A stretch of 12,936 nucleotides of DNA from Comamonadaceae bacterium (GCA_947452325.1 CANGCZ010000024.1:1-12936); one strand, 5' to 3'; numbered from the stretch's first letter, positions 6,366-12,936 are shown. Made by a program: numbers and translations. The notes: generated by a model from the sequence alone, not told the origin.

Positions 6366-6829
6366 AACATATCCCCGGTCATGTCCTGCAGCAACTCCTG
6401 GTACAGGTGATGGAACTCCACGGAACTCATGACCGGTTGATCCGGCATCACGGCTTCATCTAAAACAGGCAAAGGCCGCGTCAACCGTTGATCGACCGGC
6501 CAGTTTTGCGAGACCGCATACTTCATGCAAGCGCGAAAGCTCACAAGGCAGGCATCAATTTTCTTTTCATGCAAGCCGTTTTCCTGCATGCGAAAAATGA
6601 ATTTGCGAACGCTTTGCGCAGAAATGTTTTCAATCTGGTATAGACCGAAAAAACCCAGCAGCGGGTGACTCAAATGGTTGATGCGGGTGTGAATCTGGCT
6701 TGTGTGGCTTTCCACCGAAAGACTTGCGATGAAGCGCAGTGCCAATTGGTTGAATGAAAGACTGACAGGTGATTTATGCCACTGTAATTGTGGTTTGTCG
6801 TGCCTGACTGACTTCAACACAGTATTCAC
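6359..6829 (-). CDS. Tyrosine-recombinase-like protein, N-terminal core-binding domain only
   Basis: This is about 156 residues from a GTG at 6829, which has AAAGGG 5 bases upstream. A TTG at 6853 would extend it by 8 residues and overlap the haemoglobin stop. The centre resembles the SAM-like core-binding domain of phage integrases and XerC/D: an all-helical stretch with LLGFFGLYQIENISAQSVRKF, then a conserved-looking helix with FRACMKYAVSQNWPVD. The segment PVMSSVEFHHLYQEL resembles the start of a catalytic domain. The protein then stops, so the catalytic R..HxxR..Y set is absent. It could be a decayed integrase whose 3' part was lost, or a retained DNA-binding domain. The frame has no internal stop. 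It lies 16 bases after the haemoglobin gene on the same strand, downstream of tRNA-Pro, and ends inside the last codons of the convergent SDR gene. Confidence 0.6.
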   Translation of the reverse strand: MNTVLKSVRHDKPQLQWHKSPVSLSFNQLALRFIASLSVESHTSQIHTRINHLSHPLLGFFGLYQIENISAQSVRKFIFRMQENGLHEKKIDACLVSFRACMKYAVSQNWPVDQRLTRPLPVLDEAVMPDQPVMSSVEFHHLYQELLQDMTGDMFH

Positions 6830-6845
6830 GCGCACCCTTTCAGGG

Positions 6846-7229
6846 TTAAACAACGATCATTTCACGCAAGCCCTCTACCCGCTTCATGATGGTATCAATA
6901 TCAACCTTTTCCACACCAGCGTGAGTCAACGTATCTTTCAATACATCTGCCACTTCGTCAAAATGAAGGCCGATGATATGGTACTTGGAATGCGCAGTGT
7001 ACATGTCTCGCCCGGTATAGATTTCTGCGGGTTTACCCATGACGTAAGCAATGTACTTGACCGTGTGTTCGGCCAGGTGCTCCAAGTCAACACCATCAAA
7101 ATAGGCCGCCAAATGCGCTCTGAGCATGATTTCTCTGTGGAAAGCACGCACGAGTTTGGCAATGGTAGGAACGCCGCCGTACTTGTCAAACAAAGTGACC
7201 GAGTTTGAACTATCGGGAGTGGGGTTCAT
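6846..7229 (-). CDS. Group I truncated haemoglobin with unusual distal pocket
   Basis: This 127-residue 2-on-2 globin is likely cytoplasmic and binds oxygen or nitric oxide. It has the N-terminal LFDKYGG (13-19), the YFDGVDL element (43-49), the VMGKPAEIYTGRDM loop (63-76) and the proximal His80 (TAHSKYHI). Aligned from memory to mycobacterial trHbN through the shared Gly-Gly pair, the B10 position is His31, where most members have Tyr. The E11 position is Thr56, where trHbN has Gln. Such changes would alter ligand stabilisation. It lies between the surface-adhesin-E-like gene (58-base gap) and the recombinase-like gene on the same strand. No strong Shine-Dalgarno or promoter was identified in the 58-base gap. 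The family call is strong; the function (NO detoxification, oxygen sensing or haem handling) is open. Confidence 0.88.
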   Translation of the reverse strand: MNPTPDSSNSVTLFDKYGGVPTIAKLVRAFHREIMLRAHLAAYFDGVDLEHLAEHTVKYIAYVMGKPAEIYTGRDMYTAHSKYHIIGLHFDEVADVLKDTLTHAGVEKVDIDTIMKRVEGLREMIVV

Positions 7230-7287
7230 AGTTCTACAACCTGTGATTGTTCAAAGCCTGAGACCGCTTTAAATAATAGCTTATGGT

Positions 7288-7665
7288 TTATTTGGTGTAG
7301 GCACAAACTTTTTGCATGATTTTTTCATCCAATGATCCGCTGTCAGGCAGGATCCAATTGCCGTTTCCATTGCCTCTGGCAAGAATTTCTCCGCTGGCCA
7401 TTTCACCGGTGAAAGCAGCAATTTGCATGACTCTGCCTTTGGTTTGAGGACAATCGTATTCCTCCACCGAACGGAATGACATCACGCCTTGCGAATTGGC
7501 CTGACCGAGATCATTTAAAACCCAGATCCGCTTGTAATTGTCAACAACTGTGACGGTCTCCAGGTCAATGAAAAACCTGGAGTTACCTTGTTCGGTGTGA
7601 ATCAATTGCCATTCAGCATGCGCTGAAACAGAAAGAAAAGCAGCAAGAAACAAGAGTTTTTTCAT
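7288..7665 (-). CDS. Exported surface-adhesin-E-like protein (paralogue 2)
   Basis: This 125-residue protein has a signal peptide at 1-17 ending SAHA, with the mature protein beginning EW. It shares the plan of the gene at 1809-2231: an FFIDLETV strand (31-38), RIWVLND (46-52), FRSVEEYDC with Cys72, an aromatic strand with TGEMASGE, and a closing KVC with Cys121. The two cysteines occupy the same relative places as in the paralogue, so a disulphide is likely. It is preceded by the tRNA-Pro terminator, so it probably has its own promoter or depends on read-through; I could not identify a convincing promoter. It is followed 58 bases later by the truncated haemoglobin. The molecular function is unknown. 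Confidence 0.75.
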   Translation of the reverse strand: MKKLLFLAAFLSVSAHAEWQLIHTEQGNSRFFIDLETVTVVDNYKRIWVLNDLGQANSQGVMSFRSVEEYDCPQTKGRVMQIAAFTGEMASGEILARGNGNGNWILPDSGSLDEKIMQKVCAYTK

Positions 7666-7690
7666 GGCAGGGTCAATCGTTGATAGGTTG

Positions 7691-7727
7691 ATACAAAAAA
7701 GGGCTAGTTCTTTGTGAGAACTAACCC
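7691..7727 (-). terminator. Rho-independent terminator of tRNA-Pro
   Basis: On the minus strand an 11-pair stem (7727-7717 with 7711-7701, one G-U wobble) encloses a 5-base loop. It is followed directly by six T residues (7700-7695). It begins 8 bases after the CCA end of the tRNA gene, the expected place for its terminator. It should also limit read-through into the surface-adhesin-E-like gene at 7665. Confidence 0.88.
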
Positions 7728-7735
7728 TGAATGTG

Positions 7736-7812
7736 TGGTCGGCGTGGCGGGATTCGAACTCGCGACCCCTTGCACCCCATGCAAGTGCGCTACCAGGCTG
7801 CGCTACACGCCG
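7736..7812 (-). tRNA. tRNA-Pro (anticodon GGG)
   Basis: This is a 77-base cloverleaf with encoded CCA (7738-7736). The acceptor stem CGGCGTG/CACGCCG starts with C1-G72 and has discriminator A73, the bacterial tRNA-Pro identity pattern. The D stem is GCGC/GCGC. The anticodon stem CTTGC/GCAAG holds the loop ATGGGGT, giving anticodon GGG, which reads CCC codons. The T stem GCGAG/CCCGC contains one A-C mismatch at 52-62. The gene sits between the MerR-like regulator and an accessory block. Such tRNA 3' ends are frequent integration sites, but I found no second copy of the 3' end in the window. Confidence 0.97.
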
Positions 7813-7820
7813 ATCACAGC

Positions 7821-7826
7821 ATTATA
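7821..7826 (-). promoter_or_regulatory. Predicted -10 box for tRNA-Pro
   Basis: A perfect TATAAT on the minus strand ends 8 bases before the tRNA 5' end, which would start transcription almost at the mature terminus. The -35 position falls in the last codons of the MerR-like gene and matches consensus poorly (CGGCTT at 17-base spacing). Read-through from the upstream operon is an alternative or additional source. Confidence 0.55.
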
Positions 7827-7833
7827 GCCATGC

Positions 7834-8277
7834 TTAGTCTAGTAAGCCGCGTATCTCGAACAATTCTTGCCTCAGCAACTGCAATTTGCTGGCGTCGTTA
7901 CCGGACAAACTTCCGGCCCAGGGATCTTCGTTTTTAGCTTCGTCCAATGGCAGATTTTCTTCAAGCTCTTCAAGGCCGGCCAACATGATTTCGCCTGAAC
8001 GTTTTTTGTCACGTTCATGCTGAACCAATTCCTGTAATTTATTGCGAGCGCCGATGATGGTAAAGCCCTGCTCATAAAGCAAGTCACGGATTCTGCGGAT
8101 CATCAACACTTCATGGTGCTGGTAGTAACGGCGGTTACCACGTCTTTTCATGGGACGAAGTTGCGTGAATTCCTGCTCCCAATAACGCAAAACATGCGGC
8201 TTGACGCCGCACAGCTCGCTGACTTCACCAATGGTGAAGTAGCGTTTTGCAGGAATGGAAGGGAGAGAATTCTCCAT
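7834..8277 (-). CDS. MerR-family transcriptional regulator
   Basis: This is a 147-residue regulator. The winged helix-turn-helix lies at 13-32 (YFTIGEVSELCGVKPHVLRYWE), with a basic wing KRRGNRRYY at 44-52. A helical dimerisation region (about 75-105) and an acidic tail follow. It contains no cysteine cluster of the metal-sensing type; the single Cys23 lies in the helix-turn-helix. It is therefore the short MerR-like protein commonly found next to ihfA in proteobacteria, whose target is generally not known. It is 175 bases downstream of ihfA and just upstream of tRNA-Pro. The ATG at 8277 gives the normal N-terminus, but no Shine-Dalgarno is visible. Confidence 0.9.
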   Translation of the reverse strand: MENSLPSIPAKRYFTIGEVSELCGVKPHVLRYWEQEFTQLRPMKRRGNRRYYQHHEVLMIRRIRDLLYEQGFTIIGARNKLQELVQHERDKKRSGEIMLAGLEELEENLPLDEAKNEDPWAGSLSGNDASKLQLLRQELFEIRGLLD

Positions 8278-8452
8278 GAAAACAATCAGTTAAATGTGGG
8301 TTGTAGAGGTTACACGAAGACCGGAGTCATTCAAAGCATATCGACATAAAAACAGAAAAAAATAGTCGATTAAAAGGCAATCCACCCACAATTGTGCATA
8401 TGCTGGATGTGACTGAGAGCGGGTCCTGGCGAAAATGAAAAATTTAGTTTGC

Positions 8453-8785
8453 TTATTGCAACTCGACTGCGGCCAAGCCTTGAATGTGTTCTTTGAGCTT
8501 TTGGCTTGCGTGAAAGGTCACCACGCGCCGGGCCTGTATCGGAATGGCCTCGCCGGTACGCGGATTACGCCCGGGTCTAGGTGCCTTGGTGCGGATCTGA
8601 AAATTGCCGAAGCCGGAGATCTTGACGTCCTCTCCAGCGACTAGCTTTTGCGCGATCAAATCAAAAAAAGCATCAATCATGTCCTTGGATTCGCGCTTGT
8701 TCAAACCGATTTGCTGGAACAGCAATTCAGCCAATTGGGCTTTGGTCAGTGCCGGTGTTTCCAGGCTTTCAAATGACAGGTTCAT
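8453..8785 (-). CDS. ihfA: Integration host factor alpha subunit
   Basis: This 110-residue member of the HU/IHF family forms the IHF heterodimer with IhfB, which bends DNA sharply at specific sites. Visible hallmarks are LTKAQLAELLFQQIGLNKRE at 13-32, the VKISGFGNFQIRTK core at 54-67 and the beta arm PGRNPRTGEAIPIQARRVVTF at about 71-91. The Pro in RNPRTGE is the residue that intercalates into DNA. Position after pheT is the standard context for ihfA rather than hupA/B or ihfB. The start at 8785 is preceded by AAGGAG (8799-8794), which overlaps the pheT stop, so translation is probably coupled. The gap to pheT is 13 bases. The N-terminus is about ten residues longer than the E. coli protein. 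Confidence 0.96.
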   Translation of the reverse strand: MNLSFESLETPALTKAQLAELLFQQIGLNKRESKDMIDAFFDLIAQKLVAGEDVKISGFGNFQIRTKAPRPGRNPRTGEAIPIQARRVVTFHASQKLKEHIQGLAAVELQ

Positions 8786-8798
8786 GGATACCGCTCCT

Positions 8799-11228
8799 TC
8801 AAGTACGCAGTCTGGCTTGCAGCTGACGGGTCAATTGATAAACAATAGCTTGGATGATCGCCTCAATTTGGGACTCTGTCATGGTGATCTCGTTCTTGCT
8901 TTGCAGGAACAGGCGAACCGCCATGCTTTTTTCACCAGCCGACACCGTGGCATCAGGTTTTTGCGGGCGGTACACATCAAACAACACCGCATGATCGACG
9001 GCGATAGCAGCCGGTGAGCTGTGTATGCATTGCATGAGCGCATCGTGCGTCACAGATTCATCAACCACAATAGCCAGATCCCGCTCGACCGCGTGCAATT
9101 TGGACACAGCTTGCGCTTGCGGCACAGGGTGTTGCAGCAAAGCGTCCAAGGTCAATTCAAACAACACGGGTGCTTGCGCGAAATTCCATTGCTGCCTCCA
9201 CTTGGGGTGCAGTTCACCCAGCCAGCCTATGGTTTGTCCTTGGTGTTCTATCCGGGCAGAGCGTCCGGGGTGCAAAGCAGGATGTTCAGCTGAGTGAAAC
9301 ACAGGATGCAAACCCGTCAGTAATTGACAGACATCCGTTTTGACATCAAAAAAACCCACCGGTGTGGCGTCTGCGTTCCAGCCCAAAGGATGAACAGGAC
9401 CGTAAGCCAATCCGGCCAGGTGCATGGGTTGGTTGATACCAGCCACGGTTTGCAAACTGTCCTTCACCGAGGCGTCGCGTTTGAAGACGCGACCGGCTTC
9501 GAACACTTTGATACGAGAGGCTTTTCTATCTAAATTGAATTTTGCAACTTGCAACAACGAAGCCATCAGCGAAGAACGCATCACACTCATTTGGCTTGCA
9601 ATCGGATTGAGTAATTGCAAGGGGTTTGCGTTACCGGCTAAGGTGTGTTCCCAGGCGGCCTCGACAAAACTGAAATTGATGGTCTCCTGGTAACCCAGAT
9701 CGGCGAAGTGACGGCGCACAGAAAACACATTTCGGCGATGTTCAGGCAAGACTTTAGGAATGATGGGAGCACTTGGTGGCGTTGATGGCAGGTTTTCAAA
9801 ACCGGACATGCGCGCCACTTCTTCAATCAAATCTTCTTCAATCTTTAAGTCAAAGCGATAACTTGGCGGCACCACCTCAATCTCGCCAGGACTTTCTTTG
9901 ACTTGTAAACCCAAGCCTGTCAAGGCCTCAGTCATCGCCTGCTGACTCAAAGCGGTTCCCAGCACCTTGTTGGCCCGGGACACACGCATGCTCACGGGCG
10001 TGGGCTGCGGCACGTTTGCCAGGTGATCGTCCACCGGACCGACAAGCGCAGAATGCGTTGCACAAATTGAAAGTATCAAGGCCGTGATGTGCTCGATGTG
10101 ATCAACCGTAGCTGCTGGATCCACACCACGTTCAAAGCGGTGTCCGGCATCCGTGGCAAAGTTAAAACGTCTTGACCTGCCTGCGATGGCCGTGGGCCAC
10201 CAGAAGGCGGCTTCAAGGTAAATATCCGTGGTGCTGTCTGACACAGCTGTGGCCGCACCACCCATGATGCCAGCCAGCGATTCAACCTGTCGTTCGTCAG
10301 CGATCACGCCCACTTTGTCGTCCAGCGTCACGGTTTGACCGTTCAGTAGCTCAAGTTGTTCCCCACTTTTACCCCAGCGAACTGTCAAACCGCCTTGGAT
10401 TTTTTGCAAATCAAAAATATGCGTTGGCCTGCCGTATTCAAACATCACATAGTTTGAAATATCTACCAAAGGGCTGACGCTGCGTTGTCCGCAACGCGCC
10501 AAACGCTGCACTATCCACTGCGGGGTTTCGACTCGGGTATTCAAGCCCCGAATGATGCGACCACTGAAACGGCCGCACAAATCTTTGGCCTGTACATCGA
10601 CCGGTAATACGTCTTTGGTATCAGGTGAAACAGGCGTGAAGATTTGTTGCTTCAAAGGCGCGCCGGTCAGCGCGGCCACTTCACGAGCGACGCCATAAAC
10701 ACTCAGGCAATGGGCCAGATTCGGCGTGAGCTTGAGGGTGAACAAGGTGTCATCCAAGTTCAGATGCTCGCGAATATTGACGCCTGGCACCGCATCGGCC
10801 GCCAACTCCAACAAGCCCTGACTGTCTTCAGAAATCTTCAATTCACGCGCGGAGCACAACATGCCCTGGCTTTCTACACCGCGCAATTTACCCAGTTTGA
10901 TGTGAAAGGGTTTGCCATCTTCACCGGGAGGCAACTCTGCTCCAACCAATGCACAAGGCACTTTGATGCCAGCGCGTGCGTTAGGTGCGCCGCAGACGAT
11001 GGACAACCAGTCTTGCTTGCCAACATTGACTTTGCAGATCCGCAATCGGTCTGCATCAGGGTGCTGCTCGACAGACACAATTTCGCCGACCACCACATGA
11101 CTAAAGGGCGGTGCCACCGCTTGCATCTCCTCGACTTCCAGACCGGCCATGGTCAAGGTGTCAGCCAATTGCTGCGTCGTGATGGGAGGGTTGCAGAATT
11201 CGCGCAACCAGGATTCAGGAAACTGCAT
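8799..11228 (-). CDS. pheT: Phenylalanyl-tRNA synthetase beta subunit
   Basis: This 809-residue protein is the large subunit of the cytoplasmic alpha2-beta2 enzyme that charges tRNA-Phe. In order I see the EMAP/OB-type tRNA-binding domain (about 39-150, with HPDADRLRICKVNVG and the SQGMLCS motif), the B3/B4 editing region (about 210-380, with RRFNFATDAGHRFERGVDP), the B5 domain (about 405-475), a catalytic-like core, and the C-terminal anticodon-binding FDX-ACB domain (about 710-805, with AVERDLAIVVDE). Length is normal. It begins 18 bases after the pheS stop and is followed 13 bases later by ihfA, so the three are one operon. AAGG lies shortly before the ATG. Confidence 0.98.
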   Translation of the reverse strand: MQFPESWLREFCNPPITTQQLADTLTMAGLEVEEMQAVAPPFSHVVVGEIVSVEQHPDADRLRICKVNVGKQDWLSIVCGAPNARAGIKVPCALVGAELPPGEDGKPFHIKLGKLRGVESQGMLCSARELKISEDSQGLLELAADAVPGVNIREHLNLDDTLFTLKLTPNLAHCLSVYGVAREVAALTGAPLKQQIFTPVSPDTKDVLPVDVQAKDLCGRFSGRIIRGLNTRVETPQWIVQRLARCGQRSVSPLVDISNYVMFEYGRPTHIFDLQKIQGGLTVRWGKSGEQLELLNGQTVTLDDKVGVIADERQVESLAGIMGGAATAVSDSTTDIYLEAAFWWPTAIAGRSRRFNFATDAGHRFERGVDPAATVDHIEHITALILSICATHSALVGPVDDHLANVPQPTPVSMRVSRANKVLGTALSQQAMTEALTGLGLQVKESPGEIEVVPPSYRFDLKIEEDLIEEVARMSGFENLPSTPPSAPIIPKVLPEHRRNVFSVRRHFADLGYQETINFSFVEAAWEHTLAGNANPLQLLNPIASQMSVMRSSLMASLLQVAKFNLDRKASRIKVFEAGRVFKRDASVKDSLQTVAGINQPMHLAGLAYGPVHPLGWNADATPVGFFDVKTDVCQLLTGLHPVFHSAEHPALHPGRSARIEHQGQTIGWLGELHPKWRQQWNFAQAPVLFELTLDALLQHPVPQAQAVSKLHAVERDLAIVVDESVTHDALMQCIHSSPAAIAVDHAVLFDVYRPQKPDATVSAGEKSMAVRLFLQSKNEITMTESQIEAIIQAIVYQLTRQLQARLRT

Positions 11229-11246
11229 GAACTTGCCTTGAAAATG

Positions 11247-12284
11247 TCATTGGAACTGGCTGAGAAAACGGATGTCACCGTCAAAGAACAACCTTAAATC
11301 GTTCACACCGTAGCGCAACATGGTGAGGCGGTCCGGTCCCATGCCGAAAGCAAAACCAATGAACTGCTCTGGGTCTAGTCCCATGTTGCGCACCACATTC
11401 GGGTGCACTTGCCCGGAACCTGCCACCTCTAACCAACGTCCGGCCAATGGGCCGCTTGGGAATTGGATATCAATCTCGGCGCTCGGTTCGGTGAAAGGGA
11501 AAAAACTTGGCCTGAAACGCAAGACCAAGTCGTCGTTTTCAAAAAAAGTTTTGCAAAAATCGGTGAACACCACTTTCAAATCCTTGAAGCTGATGTTCTC
11601 GCCTATCCACAAACCTTCACATTGATGAAACATGGGCGAATGCGTGGCGTCGCTGTCCACCCGGTAGGTACGTCCGGGTGCAATCACGCGTATTTCCGGC
11701 ATGCCTTGACCTGCGTCTATGCGCGCTTGGTACTTTTGCACATGCGCCATGGCATGGCGGATTTGCATCGGGCTGGTGTGGGTGCGAAGCAGGTAACCGC
11801 CTTCGACATAAAAAGTATCGTGCATGGAACGGGCGGGATGGTCCTCTGGCGTGTTCAGCGCCGTGAAATTGAACCAGTCGGTTTCAATTTCAGGCCCTTG
11901 TGCCACTTCAAAACCCATGGATGAAAAAATATTTTCTATCCGCTCCAAGCTTAGGCTGACGGGATGCAAGCCGCCTTGGCTGCGCAATGTACCCGGCAAT
12001 GTCACGTCATAAGTTTCTGACTTCAACTGTGCATCCAACTCGGCTTGAGCCAGTTGTTGACGACAGTGATTCAATGCTTCTTCAATGGCCTGCTTGGCTG
12101 CATTGATCAATGCACCTTGGCTTTTTTTGGCTTCAATATCCAACTTTGCCAAGGACTTCATTCGCTCGGTCAAATGTCCTGATTTGCCCAGAAACTGGGC
12201 TTTGGCGTTTTCCAGCTCAACGGCTGAGGTGCAAGCGGCGAACAGTTCCTGCGCCTGTCTCACCAAGGAATCGAGCTCGTTCAT
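11247..12284 (-). CDS. pheS: Phenylalanyl-tRNA synthetase alpha subunit
   Basis: This is the catalytic subunit of phenylalanyl-tRNA synthetase, 345 residues from the ATG at 12284. Residues 1-85 form the N-terminal coiled coil. Class II synthetase signatures follow: HPARSMHDTFYV (motif 2 region), RTHTSPMQIRHA, MFHQCEGLWI, and the C-terminal GMGPDRLTMLRYGVNDLR (motif 3). The frame is open to a TTG six codons upstream (12302), but the ATG gives the usual MNELDSLV start. The upstream gap to rplT (102 bases) holds two hairpins that might modulate transcription. Confidence 0.98.
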   Translation of the reverse strand: MNELDSLVRQAQELFAACTSAVELENAKAQFLGKSGHLTERMKSLAKLDIEAKKSQGALINAAKQAIEEALNHCRQQLAQAELDAQLKSETYDVTLPGTLRSQGGLHPVSLSLERIENIFSSMGFEVAQGPEIETDWFNFTALNTPEDHPARSMHDTFYVEGGYLLRTHTSPMQIRHAMAHVQKYQARIDAGQGMPEIRVIAPGRTYRVDSDATHSPMFHQCEGLWIGENISFKDLKVVFTDFCKTFFENDDLVLRFRPSFFPFTEPSAEIDIQFPSGPLAGRWLEVAGSGQVHPNVVRNMGLDPEQFIGFAFGMGPDRLTMLRYGVNDLRLFFDGDIRFLSQFQ

Positions 12285-12311
12285 TGCGTGTCTCTGGTAC
12301 AAATGAAGAAG

Positions 12312-12335
12312 GGATTGAAGTGTGAAACCTCAACC
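12312..12335 (-). other. Second hairpin in the rplT-pheS spacer
   Basis: On the minus strand 12335-12328 pairs with 12320-12312 (8 pairs, one wobble, one bulged base) around a 7-base loop. No T run follows it. It lies about 28 bases before the pheS ATG. It could affect pheS translation or form part of an attenuator; function is inferred only. Confidence 0.3.
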
Positions 12336-12349
12336 CCTCGGGAACAACA

Positions 12350-12375
12350 AATTGCCCGTCGTGAAACAGGCAATT
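12350..12375 (-). terminator. Hairpin after rplT, possible weak terminator or attenuator
   Basis: On the minus strand an 11-pair stem (12375-12365 with 12360-12350, two G-U wobbles) closes a TCAC tetraloop and is followed by TGTTGTT. The hairpin is strong but the T tract is interrupted, so it is at best a weak terminator between the ribosomal-protein genes and pheST. It starts 11 bases after the rplT stop. In E. coli this junction carries the pheM attenuator, but I see no Phe-rich leader peptide here. Confidence 0.45.
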
Positions 12376-12386
12376 CAAAGGCCGGA

Positions 12387-12746
12387 TCAGGCAGCCAGTT
12401 TGGCCTTGACCTGGTCAACAATGTGACCAAAGGCTGCTTTATCGTGCACTGCCAAATCGGCCAACATTTTGCGGTCGATTTCGATGGCCGCTTTGCGCAG
12501 GCCATTGGCAAACTGGCTATAGGTGATGCCGAATTCACGGGCAGCCGCATTGATACGTGCAATCCACAATTGGCGGAACACACGCTTTTTGGCGCGGCGG
12601 TCACGGTAGGCATATTGCCCGGCTTTCATCACCGCTTCTTTGGCGATGCGGTAAACGTTACCGCGGCGACCACGGAAACCTTTGGCAAGGGCTAAAACTT
12701 TTTTGTGTCTGGCGCGAGCCGTCACACCACGTTTTACGCGAGGCAT
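12387..12746 (-). CDS. rplT: 50S ribosomal protein L20
   Basis: This 119-residue, highly basic protein binds 23S rRNA early in large-subunit assembly. The N-terminus MPRVKRGVTARARHKK, the YRDRRAKKRVFRQLWIARINA block (about 47-68) and the FANGLRKAAIEIDRKMLADLA block are diagnostic of L20. Length is normal. AAGGAG at 12760-12755 precedes the ATG by 8 bases. It follows rpmI by 27 bases in the conserved infC-rpmI-rplT arrangement. Confidence 0.98.
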   Translation of the reverse strand: MPRVKRGVTARARHKKVLALAKGFRGRRGNVYRIAKEAVMKAGQYAYRDRRAKKRVFRQLWIARINAAAREFGITYSQFANGLRKAAIEIDRKMLADLAVHDKAAFGHIVDQVKAKLAA

Positions 12747-12773
12747 ATCAAATTCTCCTTGTTCGTCCGTTGA

Positions 12774-12936
12774 TCACAGGCCAGCCATGGGCAGCATTTG
12801 CGCCATGTGACCCATATTGGTCTCATGGACTGCGACCGAGCCACGCAGGTGGCGTTTGTTCTTGGTGGTCTTCTTGGTCAAGATGTGACGCTTGAAGGCT
12901 TGACCGCGTTTCACAGTACCACCCGGACGAACACGA
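12774..12936 (-). CDS. rpmI: 50S ribosomal protein L35, 5' end beyond the window
   Basis: This partial gene shows the C-terminal 53 codons; the start and about 13 residues lie past the right edge. The visible part reads RVRPGGTVKRGQAFKRH, then ILTKKTTKNKRHLRG and a Met-rich tail ending LPMAGL. This matches L35, a small basic protein of the large ribosomal subunit. It is immediately upstream of rplT, as in most bacteria. Confidence 0.97.
   Translation of the reverse strand, partial: RVRPGGTVKRGQAFKRHILTKKTTKNKRHLRGSVAVHETNMGHMAQMLPMAGL

Noticed and set aside
7679..7693. Tandem GTTGATA copies before the second surface-adhesin-E-like gene
   Set aside because: There are only two copies of seven bases with one base between them, so chance is likely. 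There is no spacing or symmetry typical of an operator.
7736..7760. tRNA-Pro 3' end as an attachment site with a direct repeat
   Set aside because: No second copy of the tRNA 3' end is visible elsewhere in the window, so an attL/attR pair cannot be called.
8340..8400. Inverted repeats (ATCGAC/GTCGAT and the palindrome CACAATTGTG) between ihfA and the MerR-like gene
   Set aside because: The dyads are short and may be chance. There is no T tract placing them as a terminator, and no promoter could be matched. A MerR-type operator usually lies between spaced -35 and -10 boxes, which I cannot identify here.
10644..11297. Plus-strand open frame of 217 codons opposite pheT
   Set aside because: It is antisense to the highly conserved tRNA-binding domain of PheT and has no recognisable motif or ribosome binding site.
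12285..12386. Possible pheM-like leader peptide
   Set aside because: No short frame with a start, Shine-Dalgarno and a run of Phe codons was found in the rplT-pheS spacer.

Overview
The window looks like chromosomal DNA from a betaproteobacterium, most likely in the order Burkholderiales. The main evidence is the minus-strand gene order rpmI-rplT-pheS-pheT-ihfA-merR-like-tRNA-Pro(GGG), which is conserved in that group. Periplasmic proteins of the surface-adhesin E type and a FNR/Anr-type site also fit. The genus cannot be fixed from this sequence alone. Nearly all of the window is coding and no gap exceeds 300 bases. There is no insertion sequence, CRISPR array or rRNA.

Layout from left to right. 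(1) Bases 2-899 on the plus strand hold the 3' end of a ClpP-like periplasmic protein and, 1 base later, an orphan ParA-type ATPase. (2) Bases 900-4995 on the minus strand hold a tightly packed four-gene run. In transcription order these are fhs (formate-tetrahydrofolate ligase), a di-haem cytochrome c peroxidase/MauG-family protein, a surface-adhesin-E-like periplasmic protein, and an epoxide-hydrolase-like alpha/beta hydrolase, with gaps of 9, 7 and 15 bases. (3) Bases 4996-5152 are a divergent control region with a perfect FNR/Anr-type palindrome and a good sigma-70 promoter facing fhs. (4) Bases 5153-6365 on the plus strand hold an exported PEBP-like protein and a short-chain dehydrogenase. 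(5) Bases 6359-7735 on the minus strand, downstream of the tRNA-Pro, form a small accessory block. It contains a second surface-adhesin-E-like protein, a group I truncated haemoglobin with an unusual distal pocket, and an N-terminal fragment of a tyrosine recombinase lacking its catalytic domain. (6) Bases 7736-12936 on the minus strand are the core translation block: tRNA-Pro with its own promoter and terminator, the MerR-like regulator, ihfA, pheT, pheS, rplT and a partial rpmI.

Functionally, the right half is housekeeping: ribosomal proteins L35 and L20, phenylalanyl-tRNA synthetase and IHF alpha. The left half mixes one-carbon metabolism with low-oxygen and peroxide physiology. The FNR-type box beside fhs and the peroxidase suggests oxygen-dependent control of that operon, of the divergent PEBP/SDR pair, or of both.

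I see no clear undescribed system. The best leads are the FNR-controlled fhs-peroxidase operon, the peroxidase that appears to lack the usual catalytic glutamate, the haemoglobin with His at B10, and the catalytic-domain-less recombinase near tRNA-Pro. Family comparisons are from memory, without database searches.
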